64,000 nt of DNA, from the NCBI RefSeq assembly GCF_002879865.1, contig NZ_PNXY01000002.1, forward strand, positions 1 through 64,000, written 5' to 3'. The notes under the pieces were generated by a model. The model ran no database searches. It saw nothing but the letters and a program-made list of their open reading frames with translations, and was not told the DNA's origin. The first letter of the stretch is position 1; the number at the start of each line of letters is the position of its first letter. Source of the DNA: Paraburkholderia rhynchosiae (lineage in GTDB: Bacteria > Pseudomonadota > Gammaproteobacteria > Burkholderiales > Burkholderiaceae). Both the position numbers and the translations under genes were made by a program. Below are positions 26,391 through 35,782 of this stretch, in pieces.

Positions 26391-27301
26391 AAACATCTGA
26401 ACTGCAACGCACTGAAACTTCCCCGGCCGCCCGCCAACGAGCCGTTCGCGTTGGACGAAGCCTGTGCCCGACGGTGCTATGCGCCGCGCTGCTGGTGGCG
26501 AGCGCGGCGTGCACGACGACGAGCCGACAGGTAGCCGACATGCAGCCCGTTACCCGGAATTCGTCGCCCAGCAGCATGAGCGAACTGCGCATTGCCGAAG
26601 CCGCTCTCGACGCGGGAAATGTCGAACTGGCGACCTCGCTCTTCGACAAGGTCGTGCAGGCCGATCCGAAGTCCGTTCCCGGCTTGACTGGTCTCGGCAA
26701 CACCCTTTATGCGGTCGGCGACTTCACGCGGGCGCGGGTTTACTACCAGCGGGCAAGCAGCCTGGAGCCGAACGCCGCGGCGCCGCTGATCGGCATTGCA
26801 CGTGTGGCGATTCATCAGCGCCGTTTCGACGACGCCATCTCGACATATCACGGCGTGCTCGCAAGGACGCCTGACGATCCGATGGCATTGGCAGGTCTCG
26901 GTGCCGCGCTCGACATGAAGGGCGACCATGCCGGTGCGCAGGCGGTGTTGCGGCAGGCGCTCAAGGCCAATCCGGGTGATCCACTGCTGAGCGTGAATCT
27001 CGGTTTATCGCTGGTGCTCGGCGGTGATGCGCGCGAGGGTGCCAACGTATTGCTGGACGTGACGCGCTTTCCCGGTGCGCCGCCCCAGGCACGCCAGGAT
27101 CTGGCGCTCGCCTACGGACTGCTTGGCAACGCCGAGGCGGCGGCGGAGATCCTCGCGAAAGATTTGCCCAAGGCGTCGGTCCAGGACAATCTCCGCTTCT
27201 ACGAAATCCAGCGAGCGCGAATGGCGCAGCCGGGCGGAAGTGCGGGTGCGAACGGTGCTGCAACGTCGGCGCCGACTATGGAGGCGGCAAGCTTGCGATA
27301 A
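26387..27301 (+). CDS. tadD: Tad tetratricopeptide lipoprotein TadD
   Basis: A 304-residue lipoprotein. The signal ends at Cys42 in VASAACTTT. Then about five TPR motifs run from about residue 65 to 255, for example LRIAEAALDAGNVELATSLF, ARVYYQRASSLEPNAAAPLI and LAGLGAALDMKGDHAGAQAV. A low-complexity Ala/Gly/Ser tail follows. TadD is a pilotin-like factor needed for secretin assembly. It is the last gene of the plus-strand Tad operon, only 16 bases from the convergent acyl-CoA dehydrogenase gene. Confidence 0.88.
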   Translation: MKTSELQRTETSPAARQRAVRVGRSLCPTVLCAALLVASAACTTTSRQVADMQPVTRNSSPSSMSELRIAEAALDAGNVELATSLFDKVVQADPKSVPGLTGLGNTLYAVGDFTRARVYYQRASSLEPNAAAPLIGIARVAIHQRRFDDAISTYHGVLARTPDDPMALAGLGAALDMKGDHAGAQAVLRQALKANPGDPLLSVNLGLSLVLGGDAREGANVLLDVTRFPGAPPQARQDLALAYGLLGNAEAAAEILAKDLPKASVQDNLRFYEIQRARMAQPGGSAGANGAATSAPTMEAASLR

Positions 27302-27317
27302 CTGTCCCAAAGCTCCT

Positions 27318-28457
27318 TTACGACATCCTGTTGCGGCCCAACACCGCAAACCGCTCCAGATGATGGTCCTCATCCCCGAACTGATGATCGATCATCACGA
27401 GGCGTTTCGCATAGTGGGCGAGCGGCAGTTCCCACGTCATGCCAATCCCGCCGTGCAACTGAATGCACTCCTGCGCGACCAATGCACCGACCCTCCCAAT
27501 GCTGTACTTCGCCGCGGAAATCGCACGCTCCCGAACGTTGCGCTCGGCACCGAGCGCCGCCGCGGCATTGATCACCGCTGAGCGCGCCTGCTCGATCTCC
27601 AGCAGCATATCGGCCATTCTGTGCTGCAGCGCCTGAAAACTGCCGATCGCCACGCCGAACTGCTTGCGGGTGCGCAAATATTCGAGCGTGTAGTCTTTCG
27701 CGACGTCCATCGCGCCGACCGCTTCCGAGCACAGCGCGAGCACGCCGCATGCAATGGCGTATTCGAGCGTCGCGAAACCGGCGCCCGCCACACCGAGCAG
27801 CGCGTCGTCGCGCAGTGTGACGTTGACGAATGTGACCTCGGCCGCGCGCCCGCCGTCGATCTTCGGATAGCCGCGCACGTTCACGCCCGCCGCGTCGCGA
27901 GGCACGAGAAAAAGCGTCACGCCTTCCTCCGGGTCGTCGTCGCCGTTCGTGCGCGCCGATACCAGGAAGAGGGTAGCGTTCTCGCCGTGCTGAACCACCG
28001 CTTTGGCGCCGTTCAATAGCCACGCGTTGCCGTCGTGTTGCGCGCGCGCCGTCACGCGGGCCAGTTCATAGTGACCGTCCGGCTCGCCATGCGCGAGCGC
28101 GGCGACGCGCGAGCCGTCGATCAAGTCGCCCAGCAGGGCTCGCTGCGCTTCATTGCCGCTTCGCGCAATCGCCTGGCCGACAATCAGCGTATCGAGGAAC
28201 GGCTCGACCACGAGCCCGCGGCCGAGGCTTTCGAACACCACCGCGATATCGAAACCGCCGCCGCTGAAGCCGCCATTCGCTTCATCGAACAAGGCGCCGA
28301 TAATACCTAGCTCTGCGAAACGATTCCATAACTCACTGCTGAAGCCTTGAGACGAACGCGCGATACGGTCGCGCGTTTCGAAGCCGTACTGCTCGCTGAT
28401 AAAACGGTTGAGCGTATCCGCGAGCATGCGGCGATCTTCGGTGTGCTGGAAGTCCAT
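27318..28457 (-). CDS. Acyl-CoA dehydrogenase, small-subunit (PimD-like)
   Basis: A 379-residue acyl-CoA dehydrogenase. The N-terminal helical domain, central beta domain and C-terminal domain are all present, with ECIQLHGGIGMTWELPLAHY near residue 335. The overall wording resembles the small subunit of pimeloyl-CoA dehydrogenase (PimD), which pairs with a large subunit such as the next upstream gene. AGAGGCG precedes the ATG. The separation from the large-subunit gene is 12 bases. The true substrate, pimeloyl-CoA or another dicarboxyl-CoA, cannot be read from sequence. Confidence 0.82.
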   Translation of the reverse strand: MDFQHTEDRRMLADTLNRFISEQYGFETRDRIARSSQGFSSELWNRFAELGIIGALFDEANGGFSGGGFDIAVVFESLGRGLVVEPFLDTLIVGQAIARSGNEAQRALLGDLIDGSRVAALAHGEPDGHYELARVTARAQHDGNAWLLNGAKAVVQHGENATLFLVSARTNGDDDPEEGVTLFLVPRDAAGVNVRGYPKIDGGRAAEVTFVNVTLRDDALLGVAGAGFATLEYAIACGVLALCSEAVGAMDVAKDYTLEYLRTRKQFGVAIGSFQALQHRMADMLLEIEQARSAVINAAAALGAERNVRERAISAAKYSIGRVGALVAQECIQLHGGIGMTWELPLAHYAKRLVMIDHQFGDEDHHLERFAVLGRNRMS

Positions 28458-28469
28458 GACGTGCGCCTC

Positions 28470-29678
28470 TTACAGTCCGAGGATCATTCTGGAAATGATG
28501 TTCTTCTGGATTTCATTCGAGCCGCCGAAAATCGACAGCTTGCGATTGTTGAAATAGAGCGAAGCCGCGCTCGCCGCTTCCTCGGGGCCAACGGGCGCGC
28601 CTTGATAATCGTCGTGCAGCGCTTCTTCGATGAACGGCTGCGCATACGGTCCCATCGCGCGGCGCGTGAGCGACGAGATCTCCTGGCGAATCTCCGTGCC
28701 GCGAATCTTCAGCATCGAACTTTCGGCGCCGGGCACGCCTCCGCCCGCCACTGCGGCGATCACGCGCAGGTTCGTGGTTTTCATGTTCTCCAGATCGATT
28801 TCGACGCGCGCCATGCGCGCCGCGAACAACGGATCTTCCGCAAGCGGCCGGCCATTGCGCCGCTGTGTCGCCGCGATCTGGCGCAGCCGATTGAACGCGG
28901 CCACGGAGAAGCCGACGCCCGCGATATTCGTGCGCTCATACGTGAGCAGATACTTGGCGTAAGTCCAGCCCTTGTTTTCTTCGCCGACCAGATTGCCGGC
29001 CGGCACGCGCACGTCGGTGAAAAACACTTCGTTGACTTCGTGCTCGCCGTCGAGCGTGATGATCGGCCGCACTTCGACGCCCGGCGTTTTCATGTCGATC
29101 AGCAGGAAGCTGATGCCTTCCTGCTTGCGCACGTTGGTCGCCGTGCGCACGAGGCAGAAGATCATGTTCGCGTAGTGGGCGAGCGTGGTCCAGGTCTTCT
29201 GGCCGTTGACGATGTAATGCTCGCCGTTGGCGTCGACACCACGCACCGCGGTGGTTTTCACGGAGGCCAGATCGGAACCCGCGCCAGGTTCCGAATAACC
29301 CTGGCACCACCAATCCGAACCGTCGAGAATACGCGGCAGCCAGTGACGTTTTTGCGCTTCGCTGCCGTATCTGATCAGCACGGGACCCAGCATATTCACG
29401 CCGAACGGCGCCACGCGCGGTGCGCCGGCCAGCGCACATTCGTTTTCGAAGATGAACTTCTGCACCGCGTTCCAGCCAGGTCCGCCGTACTCTTTCGGCC
29501 AATGATGGGCGAGCCAGCCGCGTTCGTTGAGGATCGCGTGCCACCCGGCCATGTCGTCGCGCGTAAGGCGCCGGCCGTTATGCACCTTGTCGGCGAGGCG
29601 CTGCGGAAGCTTGTCGCGCAGAAACGCGAGCACCTCGGCGCGGAAGGCGTCTTCTTCGGGTGTGAAGTTCAGGTCCAT
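28470..29678 (-). CDS. Acyl-CoA dehydrogenase, large-subunit (PimC-like)
   Basis: A 402-residue acyl-CoA dehydrogenase. It shows QGYSEPGAGSDLASVKTTAV and NGQKTWTTLAHYANMIFCLV in the central domain and IFGGSNEIQKNIISRMILGL at the end. In the last motif Gly sits where many family members have the catalytic Glu (YEGT), as is common in this subfamily. The ATG at 29678 begins the normal family opening (MDLNFTPEEDAFRAEV); an upstream in-frame ATG at 29753 is less likely. It probably forms a heteromer with the downstream small subunit. Confidence 0.83.
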   Translation of the reverse strand: MDLNFTPEEDAFRAEVLAFLRDKLPQRLADKVHNGRRLTRDDMAGWHAILNERGWLAHHWPKEYGGPGWNAVQKFIFENECALAGAPRVAPFGVNMLGPVLIRYGSEAQKRHWLPRILDGSDWWCQGYSEPGAGSDLASVKTTAVRGVDANGEHYIVNGQKTWTTLAHYANMIFCLVRTATNVRKQEGISFLLIDMKTPGVEVRPIITLDGEHEVNEVFFTDVRVPAGNLVGEENKGWTYAKYLLTYERTNIAGVGFSVAAFNRLRQIAATQRRNGRPLAEDPLFAARMARVEIDLENMKTTNLRVIAAVAGGGVPGAESSMLKIRGTEIRQEISSLTRRAMGPYAQPFIEEALHDDYQGAPVGPEEAASAASLYFNNRKLSIFGGSNEIQKNIISRMILGL

Positions 29679-29727
29679 GGCGCTTGTCTCGTGGATGTTC
29701 AACGGTGGCGTCGAGCAATAAGCCGCG

Positions 29728-31848
29728 TCACACGGTTTGATTGAGGCTCGCAAAATCCGCGCCGCGCTCGACCAGTTCGATCAGCAGCGGCGACGCTTGC
29801 CAGAACAACGGGTCTTCTTTTGCGAACTCGCGGATGTCGGCGAGAATGCGCGGCAGGCCGACCATGTCCGCATATTTCATCGGACCGCCCCGATACCGCG
29901 GAAAGCCATAGCCGTACAGAAACGTCACGTCGACGTCGAGCGGCCGCAGCGCGATCCGTTCATGCACGACGTTCGCGCCCTCGTTGATCATGGCGGCCAT
30001 GTAGCGGCGGATGATTTCATCATCGGTGAAACTGCGCGGGGTCATGCCGGCGCGTGCGCGCTCGGCGTCGATGATCGCCTCCACTTCCGGATCCGGTTGG
30101 CCGCTGCGCGATCCTTCGGGATACAGATAAAATCCGCGGCCTGTTTTCTGGCCGAACCAGCCGCGCTCGCACAGGCGGTCCGCGATCTCGACGTAACGTG
30201 CCGCCGGATTGCGCGTGGCGGCGCGCCGTTTGCGCGCAGCCCAGCCGATGTCACCGCCCGCAAGATCCACCACCTGGAACGGTCCCATCGGAAAGCCGAA
30301 CGCGCGCACGGCAGCGTCGATCTGATAGGGCGACGCACCGTCTTCCATCATCGCGTCGGCGGCGCCGCGATACACGGCGAGCACACGGTTGCCGATGAAT
30401 CCATCGCACACGCCCGCGCGTACCGGCGTCTTGCGCAGCTTCTTCGCAAGTTCGAATGCGGTGGCGACCACGTCGGCGCTGACCTCTTTCGGCACGACCA
30501 CTTCGAGCAGCTTCATGATGTTGGCCGGCGAGAAGAAGTGCAGACCGATCACATCGGCAGGGCGCGAAATGCTGGCCGCAATTGCGTCGATATCCAGATA
30601 CGACGTATTGGTTGCAAGCACGGCGCCTCGCTTGCAGACGCGATCGAGGTCGGCAAACACGGCGTGCTTCACCGACAGGTCCTCAAACACGGCCTCGACC
30701 ACGAGATCCGCGTCGGCAAGTGCATTGTATGAAGTGCTGCCGCGCCAGTGCGTCATGAGCTGCGCTTTCTTTTCCGCGCTCATGCGGCCCTTGGAGATGA
30801 GACCGTCGTAGACCTTCTCGATGTGCGCGCGGCCCCTTGCGAGCGATGCCTCGTCGCGCTCGATCATCGTCACGGGCAGGCCCGCATCGAGCACCGCGAC
30901 GGCGATGCCCGCACCCATCGTGCCGCCGCCAACCACGCCGATTGCATTCAGCGTGCGCGGTTTTGCGTCGCGCGTCTCGGGCGCTTTCAGCACTTCGCGC
31001 TCCGCAAAGAACGCATGAATCAACCCCGCCCGCTGCGGACTGTCGATGCATTGCAGAAAGAGTTGGCGCTCGACGCGCAAGCCATCGTCGAAAGGCTGCG
31101 TAATCGCGGCCTCGATTGCATCGACGATCTTCAATGGCGAGAAGAGGCCGCGCGACTTGTTCGTGGTCTCGGCGCGCGCCGCGGCGACTGCCGCGAGGCT
31201 CGCGGCGCGATCGTTCAGCGCGGTGGCGTGGCGCGTGCGGCGCACCGGTGCCTGGTTGGCGAGCAGTTCGTGCACATAGGCCAAGCCTTCCGCGAGGATG
31301 TCGCCGCTGCTGCCGAGCCTGTCGACGAGCCCCAACGCGAGCGCTTCCTTCGCGCTCGCATGGAGGCCGCTCAGGATCAGGTCGAGCGCCGCCTGAGCGC
31401 CGGTCAGGCGCGGCGTGCGCTGCGTGCCGCCCGCGCCGGGCAGCAGCCCGAGTTGGACTTCGGGCAAGCCGAGCTTGGCACCCTCGACGGCAATGCGGTA
31501 ATGCGCCGCGAGCGCCACTTCAAGACCGCCGCCGAGCGCCGCGCCGTGAATCGCCGCGATCACCGGCTTCGTGCAGGCCTCGATGCGGTTGCAGACGTCT
31601 GGCAGCGATGGCGGCACTGGCGGCTTGCCGAACTCGCGAATATCTGCCCCGGCGATGAAGTTGCGGCCCGCGCCGACAATCAGCACGGCTTCGACTGAGC
31701 GCTCGGCATCGGCGGCTTCGATTGCGGCGAGGAGCCCACGCCGGACATCGGCGGAAAGCGCGTTGACGGGCGCGTGGTCGATCGTCACGAGCAGGACCTT
31801 GCCGCGCAATTCGCGCGTCACGACGTCGGCTGAAGTGGTGAGGGTCAT
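29728..31848 (-). CDS. Enoyl-CoA hydratase / 3-hydroxyacyl-CoA dehydrogenase (FadB/PimF type)
   Basis: A 706-residue bifunctional beta-oxidation enzyme. The N-terminal crotonase half (about 1-190) carries NFIAGADIREF and IHGAALGGGLEVALAAHY. The dehydrogenase half starts near residue 305 with the NAD loop IGVVGGGTMGAGIAVAVLDA, followed by GLHFFSPANIMKLLEVV and the two C-terminal domains. The ATG at 31848 follows GGAG; an upstream in-frame ATG at 31932 gives 28 extra residues and is less likely. It is the first gene of the three-gene minus-strand operon, divergent from the LysR gene. Confidence 0.9.
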   Translation of the reverse strand: MTLTTSADVVTRELRGKVLLVTIDHAPVNALSADVRRGLLAAIEAADAERSVEAVLIVGAGRNFIAGADIREFGKPPVPPSLPDVCNRIEACTKPVIAAIHGAALGGGLEVALAAHYRIAVEGAKLGLPEVQLGLLPGAGGTQRTPRLTGAQAALDLILSGLHASAKEALALGLVDRLGSSGDILAEGLAYVHELLANQAPVRRTRHATALNDRAASLAAVAAARAETTNKSRGLFSPLKIVDAIEAAITQPFDDGLRVERQLFLQCIDSPQRAGLIHAFFAEREVLKAPETRDAKPRTLNAIGVVGGGTMGAGIAVAVLDAGLPVTMIERDEASLARGRAHIEKVYDGLISKGRMSAEKKAQLMTHWRGSTSYNALADADLVVEAVFEDLSVKHAVFADLDRVCKRGAVLATNTSYLDIDAIAASISRPADVIGLHFFSPANIMKLLEVVVPKEVSADVVATAFELAKKLRKTPVRAGVCDGFIGNRVLAVYRGAADAMMEDGASPYQIDAAVRAFGFPMGPFQVVDLAGGDIGWAARKRRAATRNPAARYVEIADRLCERGWFGQKTGRGFYLYPEGSRSGQPDPEVEAIIDAERARAGMTPRSFTDDEIIRRYMAAMINEGANVVHERIALRPLDVDVTFLYGYGFPRYRGGPMKYADMVGLPRILADIREFAKEDPLFWQASPLLIELVERGADFASLNQTV

Positions 31849-31938
31849 GGTGATGTCGTCTCCTGGCTGATTGTCTGGGCGCTTCGGCGGCATGCCGGGT
31901 CGTGCGAGTTCTCCTGATTGTCGAGCGGTCAAGGTTTA

Positions 31939-31988
31939 TTGACAATCCCATGAACCGTTGACAGACTGTCAAAACAACTTTGACAAAG
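31939..31988. promoter_or_regulatory. Operator region between the PimF-like gene and its LysR regulator
   Basis: Three copies of TTGACA lie at 31939, 31958 and 31980, spaced 19 and 22 bases. The middle one forms the perfect 15-bp palindrome TTGACAGACTGTCAA (31958-31972), which fits the T-N11-A pattern of LysR boxes. The third forms CTTTGACAAAG (31978-31988). This cluster lies in the 149-base gap between the divergent genes. Confidence 0.6.
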
Positions 31989-31997
31989 GGCGCGGCT

Positions 31998-32906
31998 GTG
32001 GACGTCAATTCGCTGACTTTGCTGGTGGAGATTCTCGATGCGGGCAACCTCAGCGAAGCCGCGCGGCGGCTGAAAATGAGCCGCGCGAACGTGAGCTACC
32101 ACCTGAATCAGTTGGAACGCTCGATCGGCTTGCAACTCGTCAGGCGCACCACGCGCCGCGTCGAACCCACCGAGATCGGTCTGCAGTTATACGAGCATGG
32201 CCGCGCGATCCAGAATGCGCTGCTGGCCGCGCGCGAGTCGGTAACGACACTTGGGCAAAGCCTGCAGGGGCGAGTGCGCCTGAGCGTGCCGAGCGGTTAT
32301 GGCCAACTTGTCATGTCCGAGTGGCTGATCGCGTTCAAACGTCTCTATCCGGGCATTGTGCTCGACGTGCTGTTCGAGAATCGCGTCGAAGACCTGATGC
32401 GCGACGAAGTGGACATCGCCGTGCGGGTCATGTCCGAGCCGCCGCAAAATCTCGTCGCGCGCGACATGGGGCCCGTCAAATGGGTGGCGTGTGCTTCGCG
32501 AGCGTTCGCGGAAAGCCACGGCATGCCGGTACGACTCGACGATCTGCGCACCGCGCCGTTGATCACGGCGGCGGTCGTGGGCCGGCAATTGCGCGTCGCC
32601 GCCTACCTGCGCGACGAGCGGCACGAGGTGCTGCTCGAACCGACCATCATCTCCGAGAACTTTCTGTTCCTGCGGCAAGCGGTGCTTGCGGGACTGGGCG
32701 TGGGCATCATTCCGGACTATGTCGTGCACGACGATATGAAACGCGGCGATGTGCTGACCGCGCTCGACGAATGGCGCCTGAGCATCTTTGGCACCAACAT
32801 GTACATGCTTTACATGCCGAACCGGCATCACACGCGCGCGGCGTCGACCTTCATCGACTTCATGCTGGAGCAGGCGCGCGCAAGCGGACGAGGCAGCGCC
32901 ATTTAA
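31998..32906 (+). CDS. LysR-family regulator of the Pim-like operon
   Basis: A 302-residue LysR protein in the AphB/CrgA-like group. It opens MDVNSLTLLVEILDAGNLSE, then has the helix AARRLKMSRANVSYHLNQLE. The effector domain contains RVRLSVPSGYGQLVMSEWL and VLAGLGVGIIPDYV. The GTG at 31998 is favoured because AAGGGCG lies at 31986-31992; a TTG at 31980 would add six residues. It is transcribed away from the three-gene operon and probably controls it through the palindromes in the shared gap. Confidence 0.85.
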   Translation: MDVNSLTLLVEILDAGNLSEAARRLKMSRANVSYHLNQLERSIGLQLVRRTTRRVEPTEIGLQLYEHGRAIQNALLAARESVTTLGQSLQGRVRLSVPSGYGQLVMSEWLIAFKRLYPGIVLDVLFENRVEDLMRDEVDIAVRVMSEPPQNLVARDMGPVKWVACASRAFAESHGMPVRLDDLRTAPLITAAVVGRQLRVAAYLRDERHEVLLEPTIISENFLFLRQAVLAGLGVGIIPDYVVHDDMKRGDVLTALDEWRLSIFGTNMYMLYMPNRHHTRAASTFIDFMLEQARASGRGSAI

Positions 32907-33021
32907 GCTCGCGCGTCTCCAGCCGAAGACAGCCCCGTCACGCTGCTGTCGCGAGCATGCTGTGAAAAAACAGAGCATCAGGCGCCATCGGCAGCACGTT
33001 AACACGTCAGGGGAGACCAGA

Positions 33022-33237
33022 ATGAAGTGGACGATCGGAACAATTGGAACAATCGGGGCAGTCTCATTTCGCGTTTTGCTCGTGAGCGCCGGGTTCGCGC
33101 TGCTGATCGCGCGCTCGCCTACCGAGCAAGCCATTCGTCTTGCAGGCTATGCGGCGACTGCCGCGTTCGCGGCGCTGATCAGTTTTGAGATTCCGCGGCG
33201 CAACAGTCGCGCGCGGAGAAGCAAACGCGCGGTATAA
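33022..33237 (+). CDS. Small membrane protein with Thr-Ile-Gly repeats
   Basis: A 71-residue product. GGGGAG at 33010-33015 precedes the ATG. It starts MKWTIGTIGTIGAVSF, encoded by three near-identical 9-base units, and continues with two membrane-like stretches (about 14-30 and 39-56) and a basic tail ending RRNSRARRSKRAV. No family recognised. It stands alone between the LysR gene and a conserved hypothetical gene. Confidence 0.65.
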   Translation: MKWTIGTIGTIGAVSFRVLLVSAGFALLIARSPTEQAIRLAGYAATAAFAALISFEIPRRNSRARRSKRAV

Positions 33238-33320
33238 GCGGCGTTAATCGAGGCTCTCGCGATGTGCCAGGGGTCGCATGCTACGATGCTCCGCTCATTC
33301 GCAGCACGCCGGAGATTGAG

Positions 33321-33701
33321 ATGCGTCCAGAGAATGCCGCCCGTTTCGATGAAGAGTTCGCGCCTCGCATTGCCGAGGCCATCGCCGCATACTTCGCTAC
33401 GACCGTGCATACGGAAGTGCTGCCGTATGGCGGTCCTGGACATCCGACACGCCTGCGGATCCACGCGGCGCCTATCGAGCACATCGGCCACTACGCGCAT
33501 CCGTTGAATCTGTATCTGACGTGGGACAGCGACGAGATCGAAAGACTGATGAAGGAAGACGGTCAGGCGCGCTTCGCCCGGTATCTGGCCGCGCTGCCTC
33601 GCAAGCTCGCCGCGTGGCATCACGCGCGCGAACTCGACTTTCTTTCGCATACGCAGGCCGAGCCGGTTGCGTTGATCGGCGGGCTCGACTTCGAGTCGTA
33701 G
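33321..33701 (+). CDS. Conserved hypothetical protein (DUF5594-like)
   Basis: A 126-residue soluble protein without signal or membrane segment. It starts MRPENAARFDEEFAPRIAEA and has IAAYFATTVHTEVLPYGGPG. I recall this wording from Burkholderia hypothetical proteins grouped as DUF5594, but that label is not certain. GGAG at 33311-33314 supports the ATG at 33321; an upstream in-frame ATG at 33264 lacks support. The function is unknown. Confidence 0.65.
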   Translation: MRPENAARFDEEFAPRIAEAIAAYFATTVHTEVLPYGGPGHPTRLRIHAAPIEHIGHYAHPLNLYLTWDSDEIERLMKEDGQARFARYLAALPRKLAAWHHARELDFLSHTQAEPVALIGGLDFES

Positions 33702-33728
33702 CCCGCGCCTCAGGGTTCGCAGTATCGC

Positions 33729-35528
33729 CTAGTCCAGCTTGAATTGCGTGACCGCGCTCGCGAGACTCACCGCTTGCGATTGCAATGCGGCCGCCGCTGC
33801 AGTCGATTGTTCGACCAGCGCGGCATTCTGCTGGACCATTTCATCGAGTTGATTGACTGCACGGTTCACTTCCTGAATGCCGCGTGTCTGCTCATTCGCG
33901 GCTTGCGTGATTTCCGAAATGATCGTTGTCACGTTGGCGACGTTGCTGACGATCTCCGTCATCGTTTCACCGGCCTGGCGCACCTGACCCGAGCCTGAAC
34001 TCACACTCGCGACGGTGGCTTCGATCAGCGCCTTGATTTCCTTCGCGGCTTGGGCGCTGCGTTGCGCGAGGCTACGCACTTCACCGGCCACGACCGCGAA
34101 GCCGCGTCCCTGTTCGCCGGCGCGCGCCGCTTCCACTGCAGCGTTCAACGCGAGAATGTTGGTCTGGAAAGCAATGCCGTCGATCACGCCAATGATGTCC
34201 GAAATTTTCACCGACGCGCGTTCGATCTCGCCCATCGTCGTGATGACTTCGGAGATGACGACACCGCCGCGCGAAGCCACCTGCGATGCAGACACGGCAG
34301 TCGTGTCGGCCTGCTTCGCGGCGCTCGCCGATTGGGTGACGGTAGAAGTGATCTGTTCCATCGAGGCAGCGGTCTCCTGAAGGCTCGCCGCAGCCGATTC
34401 AGTGCGGCCCGACAAATCGACGTTACCTGCCGCGATTTCATTGGCGGCCACGCGCACCGATTCACTCGCATCGCGGATCTGGCGCATCACGTGGCTGAGT
34501 TTGTCGATGAACGTGTTGAACGAACGCGCGATCTGGGCGACTTCGTCGTTGCCGGCGGCGGGCAGGCGTTGCGTCAGATCGCCTTCGCCAGAACCGATGT
34601 CGTCCATCGCGTCGCGTACTTTCGACAGGCGCCGGAACGAAACAGCGGTGACTGCCGCTACGATCGCCGCCGCAATGCCGGCGATCACGATCAACGCGAT
34701 GACGGACGCGGTCAGCAGCGAGCGCATGCCGGCGGTCGCTTCCGCTTTGTCGAGCGCGACGACCACGTACCAGTCGGTGCCAGGAATTGCCTGCGCGCGC
34801 AACAGCTTGGCGCTGCCGCTCACGTCCATCTGCAACGGACGTTCCGCACGAAAGAGCTCTGCGAGCTTGTCGCCCGTGAGGCCGGGTGCAACATCAGACA
34901 CCGGTTTCAACGTGAGCTTCGCATCGGGATGCGCGACGATATTGCCGCTCGCGTCGATCAGCATGCCGAAGCTTGCGGGCGTCGGATGAATCGACTTCAC
35001 GTTCGCGATCACGCTGTCCATGGCGACGTCGCCGGACACCACGCCTTTGACCGTGCCATCGCGCACCACAGGGGCGGCGAACGCGACCACCAGCTTGCCC
35101 GTGCCGACATCGACATAAGGCGGCGTCGCCACCGGTTTGCCCGCTGCCGCGGCCTGCTTGTACCAGGGGCGCCCGGTCGGATCGTAGTCGGCGGGAATGC
35201 CATTGGGATCGGAAAACTTTGCGGTCTTGTCCGCGTAGCCGACATACACGTTCGTGAACTTGCCAGCCGCGGCGATCTGCTTGAGCGCCGGCGATGGGTC
35301 CGCTTGCAACACCGCGTCCTGCAGCGAATTGATCATCTGGCTGTTGGCGGCGACCCAGTCGCTGATACCTGCCGCATGACCGCTTTCAACGGCCGTCAGG
35401 TTGCTGTCGATGGCATCCGCGTTATACGAATTCGCGACCAGATAGTTGAGGATCGCATTGGTTGCGAGCGCAACCACGACGATAGCGACGCACAGCGCGA
35501 TGATCCGTGCGCGAATGGAGGAGAACAT
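33729..35528 (-). CDS. Methyl-accepting chemotaxis protein with a dCache-type sensor
   Basis: A 599-residue chemoreceptor. A first membrane segment (about 7-30) is followed by a periplasmic sensor domain of about 240 residues whose wording ([35 protein letters not shown]) fits a double-Cache domain. A second segment lies near 275-300, then HAMP, then the cytoplasmic signalling tip with [20 protein letters not shown]. It ends FKLD and has no CheR-binding pentapeptide. The ATG at 35528 fits the family opening. The ligand is unknown. Confidence 0.92.
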   Translation of the reverse strand: MFSSIRARIIALCVAIVVVALATNAILNYLVANSYNADAIDSNLTAVESGHAAGISDWVAANSQMINSLQDAVLQADPSPALKQIAAAGKFTNVYVGYADKTAKFSDPNGIPADYDPTGRPWYKQAAAAGKPVATPPYVDVGTGKLVVAFAAPVVRDGTVKGVVSGDVAMDSVIANVKSIHPTPASFGMLIDASGNIVAHPDAKLTLKPVSDVAPGLTGDKLAELFRAERPLQMDVSGSAKLLRAQAIPGTDWYVVVALDKAEATAGMRSLLTASVIALIVIAGIAAAIVAAVTAVSFRRLSKVRDAMDDIGSGEGDLTQRLPAAGNDEVAQIARSFNTFIDKLSHVMRQIRDASESVRVAANEIAAGNVDLSGRTESAAASLQETAASMEQITSTVTQSASAAKQADTTAVSASQVASRGGVVISEVITTMGEIERASVKISDIIGVIDGIAFQTNILALNAAVEAARAGEQGRGFAVVAGEVRSLAQRSAQAAKEIKALIEATVASVSSGSGQVRQAGETMTEIVSNVANVTTIISEITQAANEQTRGIQEVNRAVNQLDEMVQQNAALVEQSTAAAAALQSQAVSLASAVTQFKLD

Positions 35529-35722
35529 GGTGGAGTCTTTCGGGTGAGCAGTGAGTCGTAGTCGGTGAGGCGGGCGCCTCATACGCGTATACGGCTCGCG
35601 GATAGCAAGACTTGAGCGCGCGCGGGTCAGTGTTTACGCGCAGTGCTTCGCGGGCGGGGATTCACTGTGCAATACGCCTGACGATTAAGTCGCTCAAAAT
35701 GAGCGAGTTCGATCCGCGGCAT

Positions 35723-35755
35723 AAAAAAAGGCCGCTGCTTGTCATTGCAGCGGCC
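35723..35755 (-). terminator. Rho-independent terminator for phospholipase C gene
   Basis: GGCCGCTGC at 35730-35738 pairs with GCAGCGGCC at 35747-35755 around an 8-base loop. Reading the minus strand, the stem is followed by seven T (the A run at 35723-35729). It lies 27 bases after the stop of the phospholipase gene. Confidence 0.88.
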
Positions 35756-35782
35756 GTTGTCATGCTTGGTGCTAACGCTCGA

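Noticed and set aside
28347..29744. 465-codon plus-strand open frame opposite the acyl-CoA dehydrogenase genes
   Set aside because: Arg/His/Ala-rich antisense shadow of a GC-rich gene; the minus strand has clear acyl-CoA dehydrogenase motifs.
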